From the NCBI RefSeq assembly GCF_011516655.1, contig NZ_WOSV01000004.1, positions 149,864 to 213,863 of the forward strand: a stretch of DNA of 64,000 bases, written 5' to 3'. A program made the translations under genes and the position numbers. The notes beneath the pieces were generated by a model. That model was not told where the DNA came from, did not search any database, and saw nothing but the letters and a program-made list of their open reading frames with translations. The DNA is from Acetobacter thailandicus (GTDB taxonomy: Bacteria > Pseudomonadota > Alphaproteobacteria > Acetobacterales > Acetobacteraceae). Of this stretch, positions 11,363 through 19,450 are shown piece by piece (position 1 is the stretch's first letter; each line of letters opens with the position of its first letter).

Positions 11363-12832
11363 ATGGCACCATCATTGAAAATATTATCTGCAGGCCTGGC
11401 GTTGCTGATGGGCGGGTGCACAATGATCCCGACCTATCATCGTCCGGCTGCGCCGGTTGAGAAAAAATGGCCTGGTAACGGGGCATCTGAAACCGTGGCA
11501 CAGGATGCAGTTGATCTTGATAACTGGCGTAATTTCTATCGCGATCCGGTTTTGCAGTCCCTCATTTCTGCGGCACTGACCAACAACCGCGATCTGCAGG
11601 TGGCACAGCATCAGGTTGAGGCTGCAAGTGCACAGTTTGATATTGAAAACGCAGCTCTTTTTCCGGCACTGAACGGCACAGCCGGTGCGAATGTGCAGAA
11701 AATGTATTCTCGTATCTGGAGTTTATCTCAGGGGAATGAACCATTTTATATGCGTCAGTATGCCGTAGGGTTTGGCATATCAGCCTATGAGGTTGATTTA
11801 TGGGGGCGTATACGTTCAGCCTCGCGTGCATCGTTCGACCGCTATCTGTCGGATGCTCTTGGGCGTGAAAGTATGCGCCTGAGTGTTATAGCCAGCGTTT
11901 CGGTGGCTATGCTTAACTGGGTTGCAAATAATCAGGCCTTGCTGATTACACAGCATGTTATTGAAAACCGTCAGAAAACGTACAGACTGGTTGAACAGAC
12001 AGCGCGTGTTGGTACGGGCACACAGCTGGATGTCGCTGAGGCTGAAGCGGCTTTGCGCGACGCAGAGACACATTTGCAAATTTATACGCGTCAGCGTGAA
12101 CAGGCGATGAATCAGCTTACGTTGCTTATAGGCGGGGCACCTGATCAGGCAACGCGTCTGGCATTAGAGAAGAAGGCTTCTCTGGATGATGTTCAGGCTT
12201 TTCCTGATGTGCCGGAGGGTTTGCCTTCAGACATGATAGCACGCCGCCCGGATATTCTCTCTGCTGAGCAGGTTCTTCGTTCAGCAAATGATGATATCGG
12301 GGCTGCACGTGCTGAATTTTTCCCTAAAATTCAGATTACGGCAGCTAACGGTACGGCCAGTAATAATATTACCCGTCTGTTTCAGAGTGGCATGGGTGCC
12401 TGGAATGTTGCCCCGCAGGTTACAGTGCCTTTGTTTGATGCCGGACGGCTTACAGCTGAGCTGCACCAGGCAAAAGCGCGCAAAAAAGAAGAAGTCTCAC
12501 GCTATGAAAAAACCATACAGACTGCTTTTCGCGAAGTTGCTGATGCTCTGGCAGGACGAAGTACTTATCTCAAGCAGCTTTCTGCCCAGGTAGCACTCGT
12601 GCAGGCCAGTGATCGCCAGTATCAGCTGGCTCTGGCCCGGTTTAAAGGCGGGTATGACCCTTACCTGGATACTCTTGTGGCGCAGCGTACGTTGTATGAT
12701 GCCCAGCTTGGCGCGATTACAACACATTTGCAGCAAATGTCTAATATCGTCACGCTGTATAAAACGCTGGGGGGAGGATGGCAGGGAACTCTGCCGCATC
12801 GTAAGGATAATGTAATTAATCATATTTTATAA
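11363..12832 (+). CDS. RND outer-membrane channel, NodT/OprM lipoprotein family
   Basis: 489-aa TolC-type channel that completes the tripartite pump. The signal peptide ends in a lipobox-like 'LLMGGC', so the mature protein is probably lipid-anchored at Cys. Two OEP repeats are visible: the first with 'WRNFYRDPVLQSLISAALTNN' and 'AYEVDLWGRI', the second with 'DMIARRPDILSAEQVLRSAN' and 'VPLFDAGRL'. ATG 11363 lies 7 nt after AGGAG (11351-11355); an ATG at 11357 overlaps the adaptor stop (ATGA) but is only 1 nt from that site, so 11363 is preferred. Confidence 0.9.
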   Translation: MAPSLKILSAGLALLMGGCTMIPTYHRPAAPVEKKWPGNGASETVAQDAVDLDNWRNFYRDPVLQSLISAALTNNRDLQVAQHQVEAASAQFDIENAALFPALNGTAGANVQKMYSRIWSLSQGNEPFYMRQYAVGFGISAYEVDLWGRIRSASRASFDRYLSDALGRESMRLSVIASVSVAMLNWVANNQALLITQHVIENRQKTYRLVEQTARVGTGTQLDVAEAEAALRDAETHLQIYTRQREQAMNQLTLLIGGAPDQATRLALEKKASLDDVQAFPDVPEGLPSDMIARRPDILSAEQVLRSANDDIGAARAEFFPKIQITAANGTASNNITRLFQSGMGAWNVAPQVTVPLFDAGRLTAELHQAKARKKEEVSRYEKTIQTAFREVADALAGRSTYLKQLSAQVALVQASDRQYQLALARFKGGYDPYLDTLVAQRTLYDAQLGAITTHLQQMSNIVTLYKTLGGGWQGTLPHRKDNVINHIL

Positions 12833-13154
12833 TATCTTAGACATTGATATTTACAGACCAGAAACAGAGTGCCGGTGTGTAACCCTGGTGCCGGAACAAA
12901 TTTTCCCGGCATCAGGTATGCGGTATTTAACGGATGATGTTTTCTGAACAATATTTTGATAATATATAAATTTCATTCATGTTTATATGAAAACAAATCA
13001 TTTTTATTCATATATTTGATCGTGCATAAGGCGGTCACGACTTTGAACCGCATATAGAAAAATTATCGTTTATGAAAATAAGAAAGCATATTTACTTTTT
13101 TATTTTCAATAAACGTAATCAGGTTTTTTTATAAAAACAGGATGCAGTAATACG
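12833..13154 (+). promoter_or_regulatory. AT-rich leader of mesX-mesD with inverted repeat
   Basis: After the hairpin, the 240 nt before mesX are strongly AT-rich. The inverted repeat TTCAT-N6-ATGAA at 12976-12991 (extendable with neighbouring TTTCAT and ATGAAA) resembles the TGAA...TTCA type of site used by MetR-like LysR proteins, but in the opposite orientation. GCGGT...ACCGC at about 13031-13053 could form a short stem. No SAM or B12 riboswitch consensus was recognised here. Confidence 0.35.
12885..12915 (+). terminator. Hairpin after the RND operon
   Basis: CTGGTGCCGG (12885-12894) pairs with CCGGCATCAG (12906-12915) with one G-U pair and an 11-nt loop, 50 nt after the last efflux gene. 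No T run follows, so this is a weak terminator candidate. Confidence 0.35.
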
Positions 13155-14138
13155 ATGATTAAGGAAGATACATTCACTATAAAACGTATTCGTTTTGATG
13201 AGCATTATCTCCCTTCAGAGAATACGCGTCTGACGACAAATTTTGCTAACCTTGCAAGAGGGGAAAGCCGCCAGGCAAACCTGCGTAATGTTTTAAAGAT
13301 GATTGATAATCGTTTTAATGATCTGGCACACTGGGATAATCCGAAGCGGGATCGTTATGCTGTCGAACTTGAGATCATTTCATTTGATATGGATATCAGT
13401 TTTAAAAATAATAAAGAAACTTTTCCTCTGATAGAAATTCTGAAAACAACTATTATTGATAAAATAAATAATAAGCGTATTGAAGGTATTGTGGGGAATA
13501 ATTTCTCATCTTACGTGCGTGATTATGATTTTAGTGTTTTGTTGCCTGAGTATAATAAAGACAGGAAGGATTTTTCTAAACCTGATAATTTTGGAGATTT
13601 ACATGGAAATCTCTTTAAAACGGTCATCAGTTCAGATTCTTATAAAAGAAATTTCAGTAAAGCGCCTGTCATATGCCTGAGTGTATCAGGTAACAGGACA
13701 TATCATAAAACTGATAATGAGCACCCTGTGTTAGGGGTTGAGTATCAGCAGCGCGACTTATCGCTGACCGATCAGTATTTTGCAAAAATGGGCATGCAGG
13801 TTCGCTATTTTATGCCAGCCAGGAGTGTTGCACCTTTAGCATTTTATTTCTTTGGTGACCTTTTGTCTGACTATACCACGCTGGAGCTCATAAGCACGAT
13901 CAGCACGATGGAATCATTTCAGAAAATTTATCGTCCTGAAATTTATAATGCTAATTCTGCTGCATCTGACTGTTATCAGCCAAGCCTTAAACACCAGGAT
14001 TATTCTATAACCCGGATCGTTTATGACCGGGAAGAACGCAGCCAGCTGGCTATCACACAGGGCAGGTTTACAGAAGAACGATTTATTAAACCTTATCAGG
14101 ATATTCTGGAGCAGTGGTCTGCCAGTTACGCCGTTTAA
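13155..14138 (+). CDS. mesX: MesX, DUF1852 partner of core methionine synthase
   Basis: 327 aa, no signal peptide, matches DUF1852 proteins ('FTIKRIRFDEHYLPSENTR' start region, 'TTNFANLARGESRQANLRNVL', 'RYAVELEIISFDMDI'). Published genetics (Price and colleagues, four families of folate-independent methionine synthases) showed that the MesD type of core synthase in aerobic bacteria needs a DUF1852 protein and oxygen, but neither methyl-folate nor cobalamin. What MesX does chemically is unknown; it may supply the methyl group. Start ATG 13155 has AGGA about 12 nt upstream. mesD starts 28 nt downstream, so they are one operon. The assignment rests on family recognition and on the mesD neighbour. 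Confidence 0.85.
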   Translation: MIKEDTFTIKRIRFDEHYLPSENTRLTTNFANLARGESRQANLRNVLKMIDNRFNDLAHWDNPKRDRYAVELEIISFDMDISFKNNKETFPLIEILKTTIIDKINNKRIEGIVGNNFSSYVRDYDFSVLLPEYNKDRKDFSKPDNFGDLHGNLFKTVISSDSYKRNFSKAPVICLSVSGNRTYHKTDNEHPVLGVEYQQRDLSLTDQYFAKMGMQVRYFMPARSVAPLAFYFFGDLLSDYTTLELISTISTMESFQKIYRPEIYNANSAASDCYQPSLKHQDYSITRIVYDREERSQLAITQGRFTEERFIKPYQDILEQWSASYAV

Positions 14139-14166
14139 CCATTTATAAGATACAAGGTCACGCCCC

Positions 14167-15195
14167 ATGAAAACACTACTTCCAACCTCAACAGCAGGCA
14201 GTTTGCCCAAACCCTCATGGCTTGCAGAACCTGAAACGCTCTGGTCTCCCTGGAAGTTAGAGGGAGAAGAGCTGACAGAAGGGAAACAGGATGCGCTGCG
14301 CCTGACCCTTGATGATCAGGATCGCGCCGGTATTGATATTGTGAGTGATGGTGAACAGACCCGCCAGCATTTTGTTACCACCTTCATTGAGCATCTGAGT
14401 GGTGTTGATTTTGAAAATCGTCAGACCATCAAAATTCGTAATCGCTATGATGCAAGTGTGCCATCAGTTGTGGGGGCGGTTACACGTGAAAAACCTGTTT
14501 TTGTTGAAGATGCCCGTTTTTTACGTACACTGACAAAAAAGCCGATAAAGTGGGCATTGCCTGGCCCGATGACGATGATTGATACGCTTTATGACGGCTA
14601 TTATAAAAGTCGTGAAAAACTTGCCTGGGAGTTTGCCGGAATTCTTAACAAGGAAGCCCGGGAATTAGAGGCAGCCGGTGTCGATATCATTCAGTTTGAC
14701 GAGCCTGCATTTAATGTTTTTTTTGAGGAAGTTAATGACTGGGGTATTGCGGCTTTAGAAAAAGCAGCTGAAGGTCTGAAATGTGAAACAGCAGTCCATA
14801 TCTGCTATGGATATGGTATTAAAGCGAATATTGACTGGAAAAATGCCCTTGGCGCGGAATGGCGTCAGTATGAAGAGATTTTTCCAAAGCTGCAGAGCTC
14901 CAGCCTCGATATCATATCACTGGAGTGTCAGAACTCTCGCGTTCCTATGGATCTGATCGAACTTGTTCGTGGTAAAAAGGTCATGGTAGGCGCTATTGAT
15001 GTCGCAACTCATACTATTGAGACACCCGAAAAGGTTGCGGATGTTTTGCGTAAAGCTTTGCGGTTTGCAGAGGCTGATAAGCTTTATCCGTCTACTAACT
15101 GTGGCATGGCACCTTTGCCCCGGCATGTAGCAAGCGGCAAGCTCAGAGCATTAAGTGCCGGGGCAGCAATTGTTCGGGAGGAGCTGACCCGCTGA
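14167..15195 (+). CDS. mesD: MesD, core methionine synthase
   Basis: 342 aa, the length of the C-terminal catalytic barrel of MetE alone, with no N-terminal folate domain. Zinc and homocysteine ligands are in place: H211 and C213 in 'VHICYGYG', E253 in 'SLECQNSR', and C312 in 'STNCGMAPLPR'. It transfers a methyl group to homocysteine to make methionine in the cytosol. Pairing with DUF1852 puts it in the MesD family, which works aerobically without methyl-tetrahydrofolate or B12; the natural methyl donor is not established. AAGG lies 9 nt before the ATG. A LysR gene of MetR type follows in the same direction. Confidence 0.87.
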   Translation: MKTLLPTSTAGSLPKPSWLAEPETLWSPWKLEGEELTEGKQDALRLTLDDQDRAGIDIVSDGEQTRQHFVTTFIEHLSGVDFENRQTIKIRNRYDASVPSVVGAVTREKPVFVEDARFLRTLTKKPIKWALPGPMTMIDTLYDGYYKSREKLAWEFAGILNKEARELEAAGVDIIQFDEPAFNVFFEEVNDWGIAALEKAAEGLKCETAVHICYGYGIKANIDWKNALGAEWRQYEEIFPKLQSSSLDIISLECQNSRVPMDLIELVRGKKVMVGAIDVATHTIETPEKVADVLRKALRFAEADKLYPSTNCGMAPLPRHVASGKLRALSAGAAIVREELTR

Positions 15196-15225
15196 CAGGA
15201 ATATAGCTTGTTAAAATAATAAAAA

Positions 15226-15239
15226 ATGATAATTATCAT
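15226..15239. promoter_or_regulatory. 14-bp perfect palindrome before the LysR gene
   Basis: ATGATAATTATCAT at 15226-15239 lies 40 nt upstream of the LysR start in an AT-only stretch. It could be an autoregulatory LysR site (T-N11-A type) or, by its GATAAT core, a Fur-like site. No experimental or comparative support is available here. Confidence 0.35.
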
Positions 15240-15278
15240 ATAATTATATAAATTTTGTGCATAGATTTAAGGTGAAGC

Positions 15279-16169
15279 ATGGATGTTCTGGAGCGTAGTC
15301 ACCTGAAGGTTATTCAGGCTGTCGCGCGTGAAGGCTCATTAACTGCTGCCGGGCTGCGTCTTAACCTGACGCAACCCGCGCTAAGCCATGCTATTCGTAA
15401 AATAGAAAATCAGCTCGGAGTTAAGGTCTGGCGCAGGGAGGGGCGGTCACTGGTGCTCACTCAGGCGGGAGAATGGTTGTTATCTCTGGCCAATCGCATG
15501 TTGCCTCAATTTGAACTGGCTGAAAAACGGCTTGAACAATTTGGCAATGGTGAGCGTGGTACATTACGCATCGGTATGGAGTGTCACCCCTGTTATCAAT
15601 GGCTTTTAAAAGTGGTTTCTCCTTATCTGGAAAGATGGCCGAAGGTTGATGTTGATGTGCGGCAGAAATTTCAGTTTGGCGGTATTGGTGCATTGTTCAG
15701 TAATGAGATTGATCTTGTTGTCACACCTGACCCGCTTTACAAACCCGGCCTGAAATTCACTCCTGTTTTTGACTATGAACTTGTGCTGGTTGTTGGCCCT
15801 CAGCACCCTTTGCGTGGTGAGAAGTTTATCTCACCAGAGCAGCTTGCGGGAGAAACCCTGATAACATACCCCGTACCGTCAGAGCGGCTGGATATTTATA
15901 CGCAGTTTCTGCAACCTGCGGGTATTAGCCCAAGGCAGCAAAAGCAAATAGAAACAACAGATATTATGCTTGTGATGGTCGCTCATGGCAGGGGTGTTAC
16001 GGCTCTGCCGGGATGGCTGGTTGAGGAATATGCGCAGCGCTTTGAACTTTCTCCTGTGAAGCTTGGGAAAAAGGGTATCGCAAAGCAAATTTTCCTTGGC
16101 TGTCGTGATACGGATGATGATATTTTTTACCTGCAGGATTTTATCCGGTTTGCTGCGTCGCATCATTAG
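15279..16169 (+). CDS. LysR-family regulator, MetR-like
   Basis: 296 aa. N-terminal winged HTH (residues 5-64, 'GSLTAAGLRLNLTQPALSHAIRKIE') and a C-terminal effector domain from about 90, including 'RIGMECHPCYQWL', close to the corresponding stretch of enterobacterial MetR, whose co-effector is homocysteine. It is 83 nt downstream of mesD in the same direction. It probably activates mesX-mesD and perhaps other methionine genes. Whether it shares their transcript or uses a promoter in the AT-rich gap is not clear. Confidence 0.85.
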   Translation: MDVLERSHLKVIQAVAREGSLTAAGLRLNLTQPALSHAIRKIENQLGVKVWRREGRSLVLTQAGEWLLSLANRMLPQFELAEKRLEQFGNGERGTLRIGMECHPCYQWLLKVVSPYLERWPKVDVDVRQKFQFGGIGALFSNEIDLVVTPDPLYKPGLKFTPVFDYELVLVVGPQHPLRGEKFISPEQLAGETLITYPVPSERLDIYTQFLQPAGISPRQQKQIETTDIMLVMVAHGRGVTALPGWLVEEYAQRFELSPVKLGKKGIAKQIFLGCRDTDDDIFYLQDFIRFAASHH

Positions 16170-16239
16170 CCCTTTTTACCTTCAGCATTGTTGACAGGCC
16201 TGTGTTCTGCGCGCACATCATCTGACTGATGGTCTTTGC

Positions 16240-16430
16240 CTTTAAAATACAAGGCAGAGTGTAAAAGGGAATCAGGTATCATGGCATGATATGCTGTTTA
16301 AGCCTGAGCTGTCCCCGCAACTGTAAGTGGTATGTTTCTGCATACTGATCATAAGATCAGACCACTGGGCCTGGCCTGGGAAGGGAGATGCAGCCGGCGA
16401 CGCCACAAGCCAGGAAACCTGCCATCGTGA
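16240..16430 (+). promoter_or_regulatory. Cobalamin (AdoCbl) riboswitch aptamer
   Basis: Conserved aptamer elements are present in order: the 'AAAAGGGAA' region at 16263-16271, 'AAGCCTGAGCTGTCCCCGCAACTGTAA' split over 16300-16326, the 'ACCACTGGG' segment near 16361-16369, 'GGGAAGG' at about 16378-16384, and the B12 box 'GCCACAAGCCAGGA' at 16402-16415. P1 can form from GGCAG (16253-16257) with CTGCC (16419-16423). It precedes a BtuB-type receptor and lowers its expression when intracellular cobalamin is high. The LysR gene ends 70 nt upstream, and a TTGACA at 16191 may be part of the promoter. Confidence 0.95.
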
Positions 16431-16528
16431 ATTGTTGCAAACGGGAAATGCTGATCGGGGAGTGTCAGCACAGAGTGGCATGCGCTGGCACAGCCTGATA
16501 AGGGCGTCAGTTCCTGCATAAACTTAGT

Positions 16529-16553
16529 CTCGTGGCAACATTCGGACCACGAG
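16529..16553 (+). promoter_or_regulatory. Shine-Dalgarno-sequestering hairpin of the riboswitch
   Basis: CTCGTGG (16529-16535) pairs with CCACGAG (16547-16553), 11-nt loop. The 3' arm contains the GAG of the GAGG ribosome site (16551-16554) located 8 nt before ATG 16563. This suggests translational OFF control, while the TTTTT that follows could also allow some termination. Confidence 0.6.
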
Positions 16554-16562
16554 GTAGTTTTT

Positions 16563-18605
16563 ATGGTGCGCAGACTTCTTTTTTTGAGCACAGCATTCTT
16601 CATTTTTCCCGGATGTATGGTTCGGGCAGCTGAACAGCCACAGCAGGCAGAGACAAGCCTGACGTCAGAGGAAGAGATGCTGTCACGTAATCCTGAACAG
16701 ATTACTGTGAGTGCAGCCCGCAGGCCCGTCAGGCGTGATGAAATCGGTACTGCCATGACAATCATTACAGAGCAGCAGATTTTAAAACAGCAACGTCGCT
16801 CTTTACCAGATCTGTTAGCCCGTGAACCAGGGTTAAACCTTGTTCGCACCGGCGGAGCAGGGGGCACAACGTCAATTTTTATGCGTGGTACGAATGCCAA
16901 TGAAGTAAAAGTGCGCCTTGATGGAATGGATATTAATGATGGCAGTTCTGCCAGTGGCATGTTCGATGCTGCTCAGTTTATGACTGATGGTATAGGGCGT
17001 ATTGAAGTTCTGCGTGGTCCGCAAAGTGGCCTCTATGGTGCAGATGCTATGGCAGGGGTAATCGATATTACGACAGCCCGTGGCGAGGGGCGTTTTAAAC
17101 CTTTTTTACGTCTTGAAGGCGGCTCATATGGCACATTTAATCAGGTTATCGGGTTACGTGGCAGTAAGGGGCGTTTCCATTATAATGTGACGCTTAATCA
17201 TTATCGTATGGATGGGTTTCGCAGCATTCCGCATTATATTGACCGCTATTATGGTGCCACACGTGCGCAACGCCACACCGGCAACCGCAATGATAACCGG
17301 GGCACGAATATTCGTCTGGGCTATGACGTAACCAGAAATTTTGACCTTGGCCTGACAACCCGTCTGATTCAGAGCAATTATCACACCTATTCCCTGTATG
17401 ACCTTCAGAGTGAAAACGAAGGCGGGGGGCATGTGCGTGAGCGTAATAATACAAATGAAGCAATTGTGCGCGGGACCGCTCATCTTGTGTCATTTGATGG
17501 TTTTTTTGATCAGGTCATCGGCCTTGGTTATATGGCCATTCGTAATCGCTGGAACCAGACAGGGCTGTATGCTACCGGGCCCATTTATTACCGGTCAGAC
17601 CGGCTGAAAATTGACTGGCATGGTACATTTAACTTTAAAAAATATGGCACAGTGCTGATTGGTGCTGAGCATTTTCATGACACGTTTGATACCAGTCATA
17701 CTGCAGGCAGCGCTTATGACACCGGCTATCATACACAGGCGAGTATGGATACAACTGCAGGCTATGCACAGTATGAAGGTAACTGGAACAAAATTCTCTA
17801 TGGTGCTGCCAACGTGCGTTATGACAGCAATTCGCGTTATGGCCATTATGTCACCTGGCGTGTGGCGCCTTCTGTTCATATTCCACATACAGGCACAATT
17901 ATTAAGGCAAGTGCAGGGTCAGGTTTTCATGGCCCTACACTTTATCAGCTCTTTTTTAATCAGACCGGATCCAGCTATTCGCAAAAAGGTAATCCTGACC
18001 TGCGGGCAGAGCGTCTGATTGGCTATGATGCCGGTGTTGAACAAAAACTGCTGCACGATAAGCTGCATTTCGGTGCAACATGGTATGATAACAAGGTTAA
18101 AAACCTTATCCAGTCAACATTGTCGATAGATAACTCTTCAGGCTATTCGTATTATCAGTATTCCTATGGCAACGTCTCCCGTGCCCGTATGTATGGGGTG
18201 GAGGCATTTGCTGAGTGGAAACCCATAAAGACCCTCGATTTCAATCTGACTTATACCTGGACACATGCCCGTGATCTGACAAATCATCTGCCTTTGCAAC
18301 GCAGGCCACAGCATAAGCTGAATTTTAATACTTCATGGAACCCGGTGAAAGATCTCACGTTATCTGGCAATATTCTTTATGTCAGCGGCTGGCGTGACCT
18401 GCCGGTTATTGGTTCTGAGGTTTGCAGCACCTGTGGTAAGGGGCATGGATATTTCACAGTTGATCTTGCTGCCAGTTATAAAATTAATCGTTTTGTTACA
18501 GTCTTTGCCCGTGCTGATAATCTGCTCAACAGGCAGTATGAAGAACCGATAGGCTATCTTCAGCCCGGGCGGGCAGGTTATGGAGGCGTAACACTGAGCT
18601 ACTGA
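16563..18605 (+). CDS. btuB: TonB-dependent cobalamin receptor BtuB
   Basis: 680 aa outer-membrane beta-barrel. Signal peptide about residues 1-22, TonB-box-like 'PEQITVSA' near residue 42, plug domain (about 55-165, 'LPDLLAREPGLNLVRTGG', 'IEVLRGPQSGLYGADAMAG') and a 22-strand barrel ending in an aromatic residue ('GVTLSY'). Length is near the family norm of about 600-680. The cobalamin riboswitch immediately upstream and the binding-protein-dependent ABC genes downstream make B12 or another corrinoid the likely ligand. Its stop overlaps the next start by one base (TGATG). Confidence 0.9.
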   Translation: MVRRLLFLSTAFFIFPGCMVRAAEQPQQAETSLTSEEEMLSRNPEQITVSAARRPVRRDEIGTAMTIITEQQILKQQRRSLPDLLAREPGLNLVRTGGAGGTTSIFMRGTNANEVKVRLDGMDINDGSSASGMFDAAQFMTDGIGRIEVLRGPQSGLYGADAMAGVIDITTARGEGRFKPFLRLEGGSYGTFNQVIGLRGSKGRFHYNVTLNHYRMDGFRSIPHYIDRYYGATRAQRHTGNRNDNRGTNIRLGYDVTRNFDLGLTTRLIQSNYHTYSLYDLQSENEGGGHVRERNNTNEAIVRGTAHLVSFDGFFDQVIGLGYMAIRNRWNQTGLYATGPIYYRSDRLKIDWHGTFNFKKYGTVLIGAEHFHDTFDTSHTAGSAYDTGYHTQASMDTTAGYAQYEGNWNKILYGAANVRYDSNSRYGHYVTWRVAPSVHIPHTGTIIKASAGSGFHGPTLYQLFFNQTGSSYSQKGNPDLRAERLIGYDAGVEQKLLHDKLHFGATWYDNKVKNLIQSTLSIDNSSGYSYYQYSYGNVSRARMYGVEAFAEWKPIKTLDFNLTYTWTHARDLTNHLPLQRRPQHKLNFNTSWNPVKDLTLSGNILYVSGWRDLPVIGSEVCSTCGKGHGYFTVDLAASYKINRFVTVFARADNLLNRQYEEPIGYLQPGRAGYGGVTLSY

Positions 18606-19450
18606 TGCGCTGGTTAATTCCTTTGATAGGCATAGTGTATTGTGGGGTTCTGGCTGGTCATGGTCAGGCTGCCCCGCGTATTGCCTCACTTAATTTATGT
18701 ACTGACCAGCTTGCCCTGATGCTCGCTGATAAAGAGGAGATCGTTGCCCTTTCTCCTCTTGTGCGCGACTGTTCTGCTTCTGTGCTGTGTCATGAGGGGT
18801 TGCCACACGTTATATTTGCAGCCGATGCTGAAAATATTCTGTCTGTGCATCCTGATATTGTTCTTGCAGGGCAATACACAGCCCGTACTGCAGTGATGGC
18901 AGCGCGTGAGGTTGGTGCTCATATAGTCATACTGCCACCGGCGCGCCGTTTGTCTGACATCCCCGGGCAGATCCGGCGCGTAGCTCAGGCTGTGGGCCAT
19001 CCGGAGCGGGGGGAGGCTTTTATTGCTGCTTTTGAAAAGCGTCTCAGAGGTATGAGTGATCTGACGACAGGTGTTAACCCGATTGCGGCTGTTTATGAAG
19101 CTAATGGTCTGGTTGCCGGTGGTGCTTCCTTGCAAAATGATGTTTTGAAATATTCAGGTTTCCAGAATCTTGCTGTGCGTGCTGCTTTGCCTGCAGGGGG
19201 ACGTATTCCGCTTGAAACGCTGCTGGCCTGGCGCCCTGACCTGCTTATTCTTGACCGCTCAGGACAGGGGCACTCTCTTGCTCAGGCTATGCTGGATAAC
19301 CCGGTTCTGACGGAGTTTTTTCCCGGGGTGCATCATGTGAATGTTCCTGCCTCTCTCTGGTTATGTGGTTTGCCACAAACGCTTGAGGCAGTAGCTGTTC
19401 TGCGTCGTGCCCGTGCAGCACTGGCAGAGAATAAAACGGAGGCCCCATGA
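18605..19450 (+). CDS. btuF: Periplasmic cobalamin-binding protein, BtuF-like
   Basis: 281 aa with a Sec signal peptide ('LIGIVYCGVLAGHGQAA|PRI'). TroA/BtuF-type two-lobe fold: 'RIASLNLCTDQLALMLADKEE' at the mature N-terminus, 'HPDIVLAGQYTAR', a bridging helix about residues 115-150, and 'LLAWRPDLLILDRSGQG' in the C-lobe. It passes corrinoid captured by the receptor to the permease. Translation is coupled at both ends: TGATG with btuB, and ATGA with the permease. Siderophore-binding relatives look similar, so specificity rests on the riboswitch. Confidence 0.83.
   Translation: MRWLIPLIGIVYCGVLAGHGQAAPRIASLNLCTDQLALMLADKEEIVALSPLVRDCSASVLCHEGLPHVIFAADAENILSVHPDIVLAGQYTARTAVMAAREVGAHIVILPPARRLSDIPGQIRRVAQAVGHPERGEAFIAAFEKRLRGMSDLTTGVNPIAAVYEANGLVAGGASLQNDVLKYSGFQNLAVRAALPAGGRIPLETLLAWRPDLLILDRSGQGHSLAQAMLDNPVLTEFFPGVHHVNVPASLWLCGLPQTLEAVAVLRRARAALAENKTEAP

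Noticed and set aside
12833..13154. SAM-type riboswitch in front of mesX
   Set aside because: Only short stems are visible, and the conserved blocks of the SAM classes that I know were not found.
16349..16960. 203-codon minus-strand frame across riboswitch and btuB 5' end
   Set aside because: It is antisense to the aptamer and the receptor signal/plug region, lacks a ribosome site, and its text (Ser/Arg/Pro-rich) has no family resemblance.
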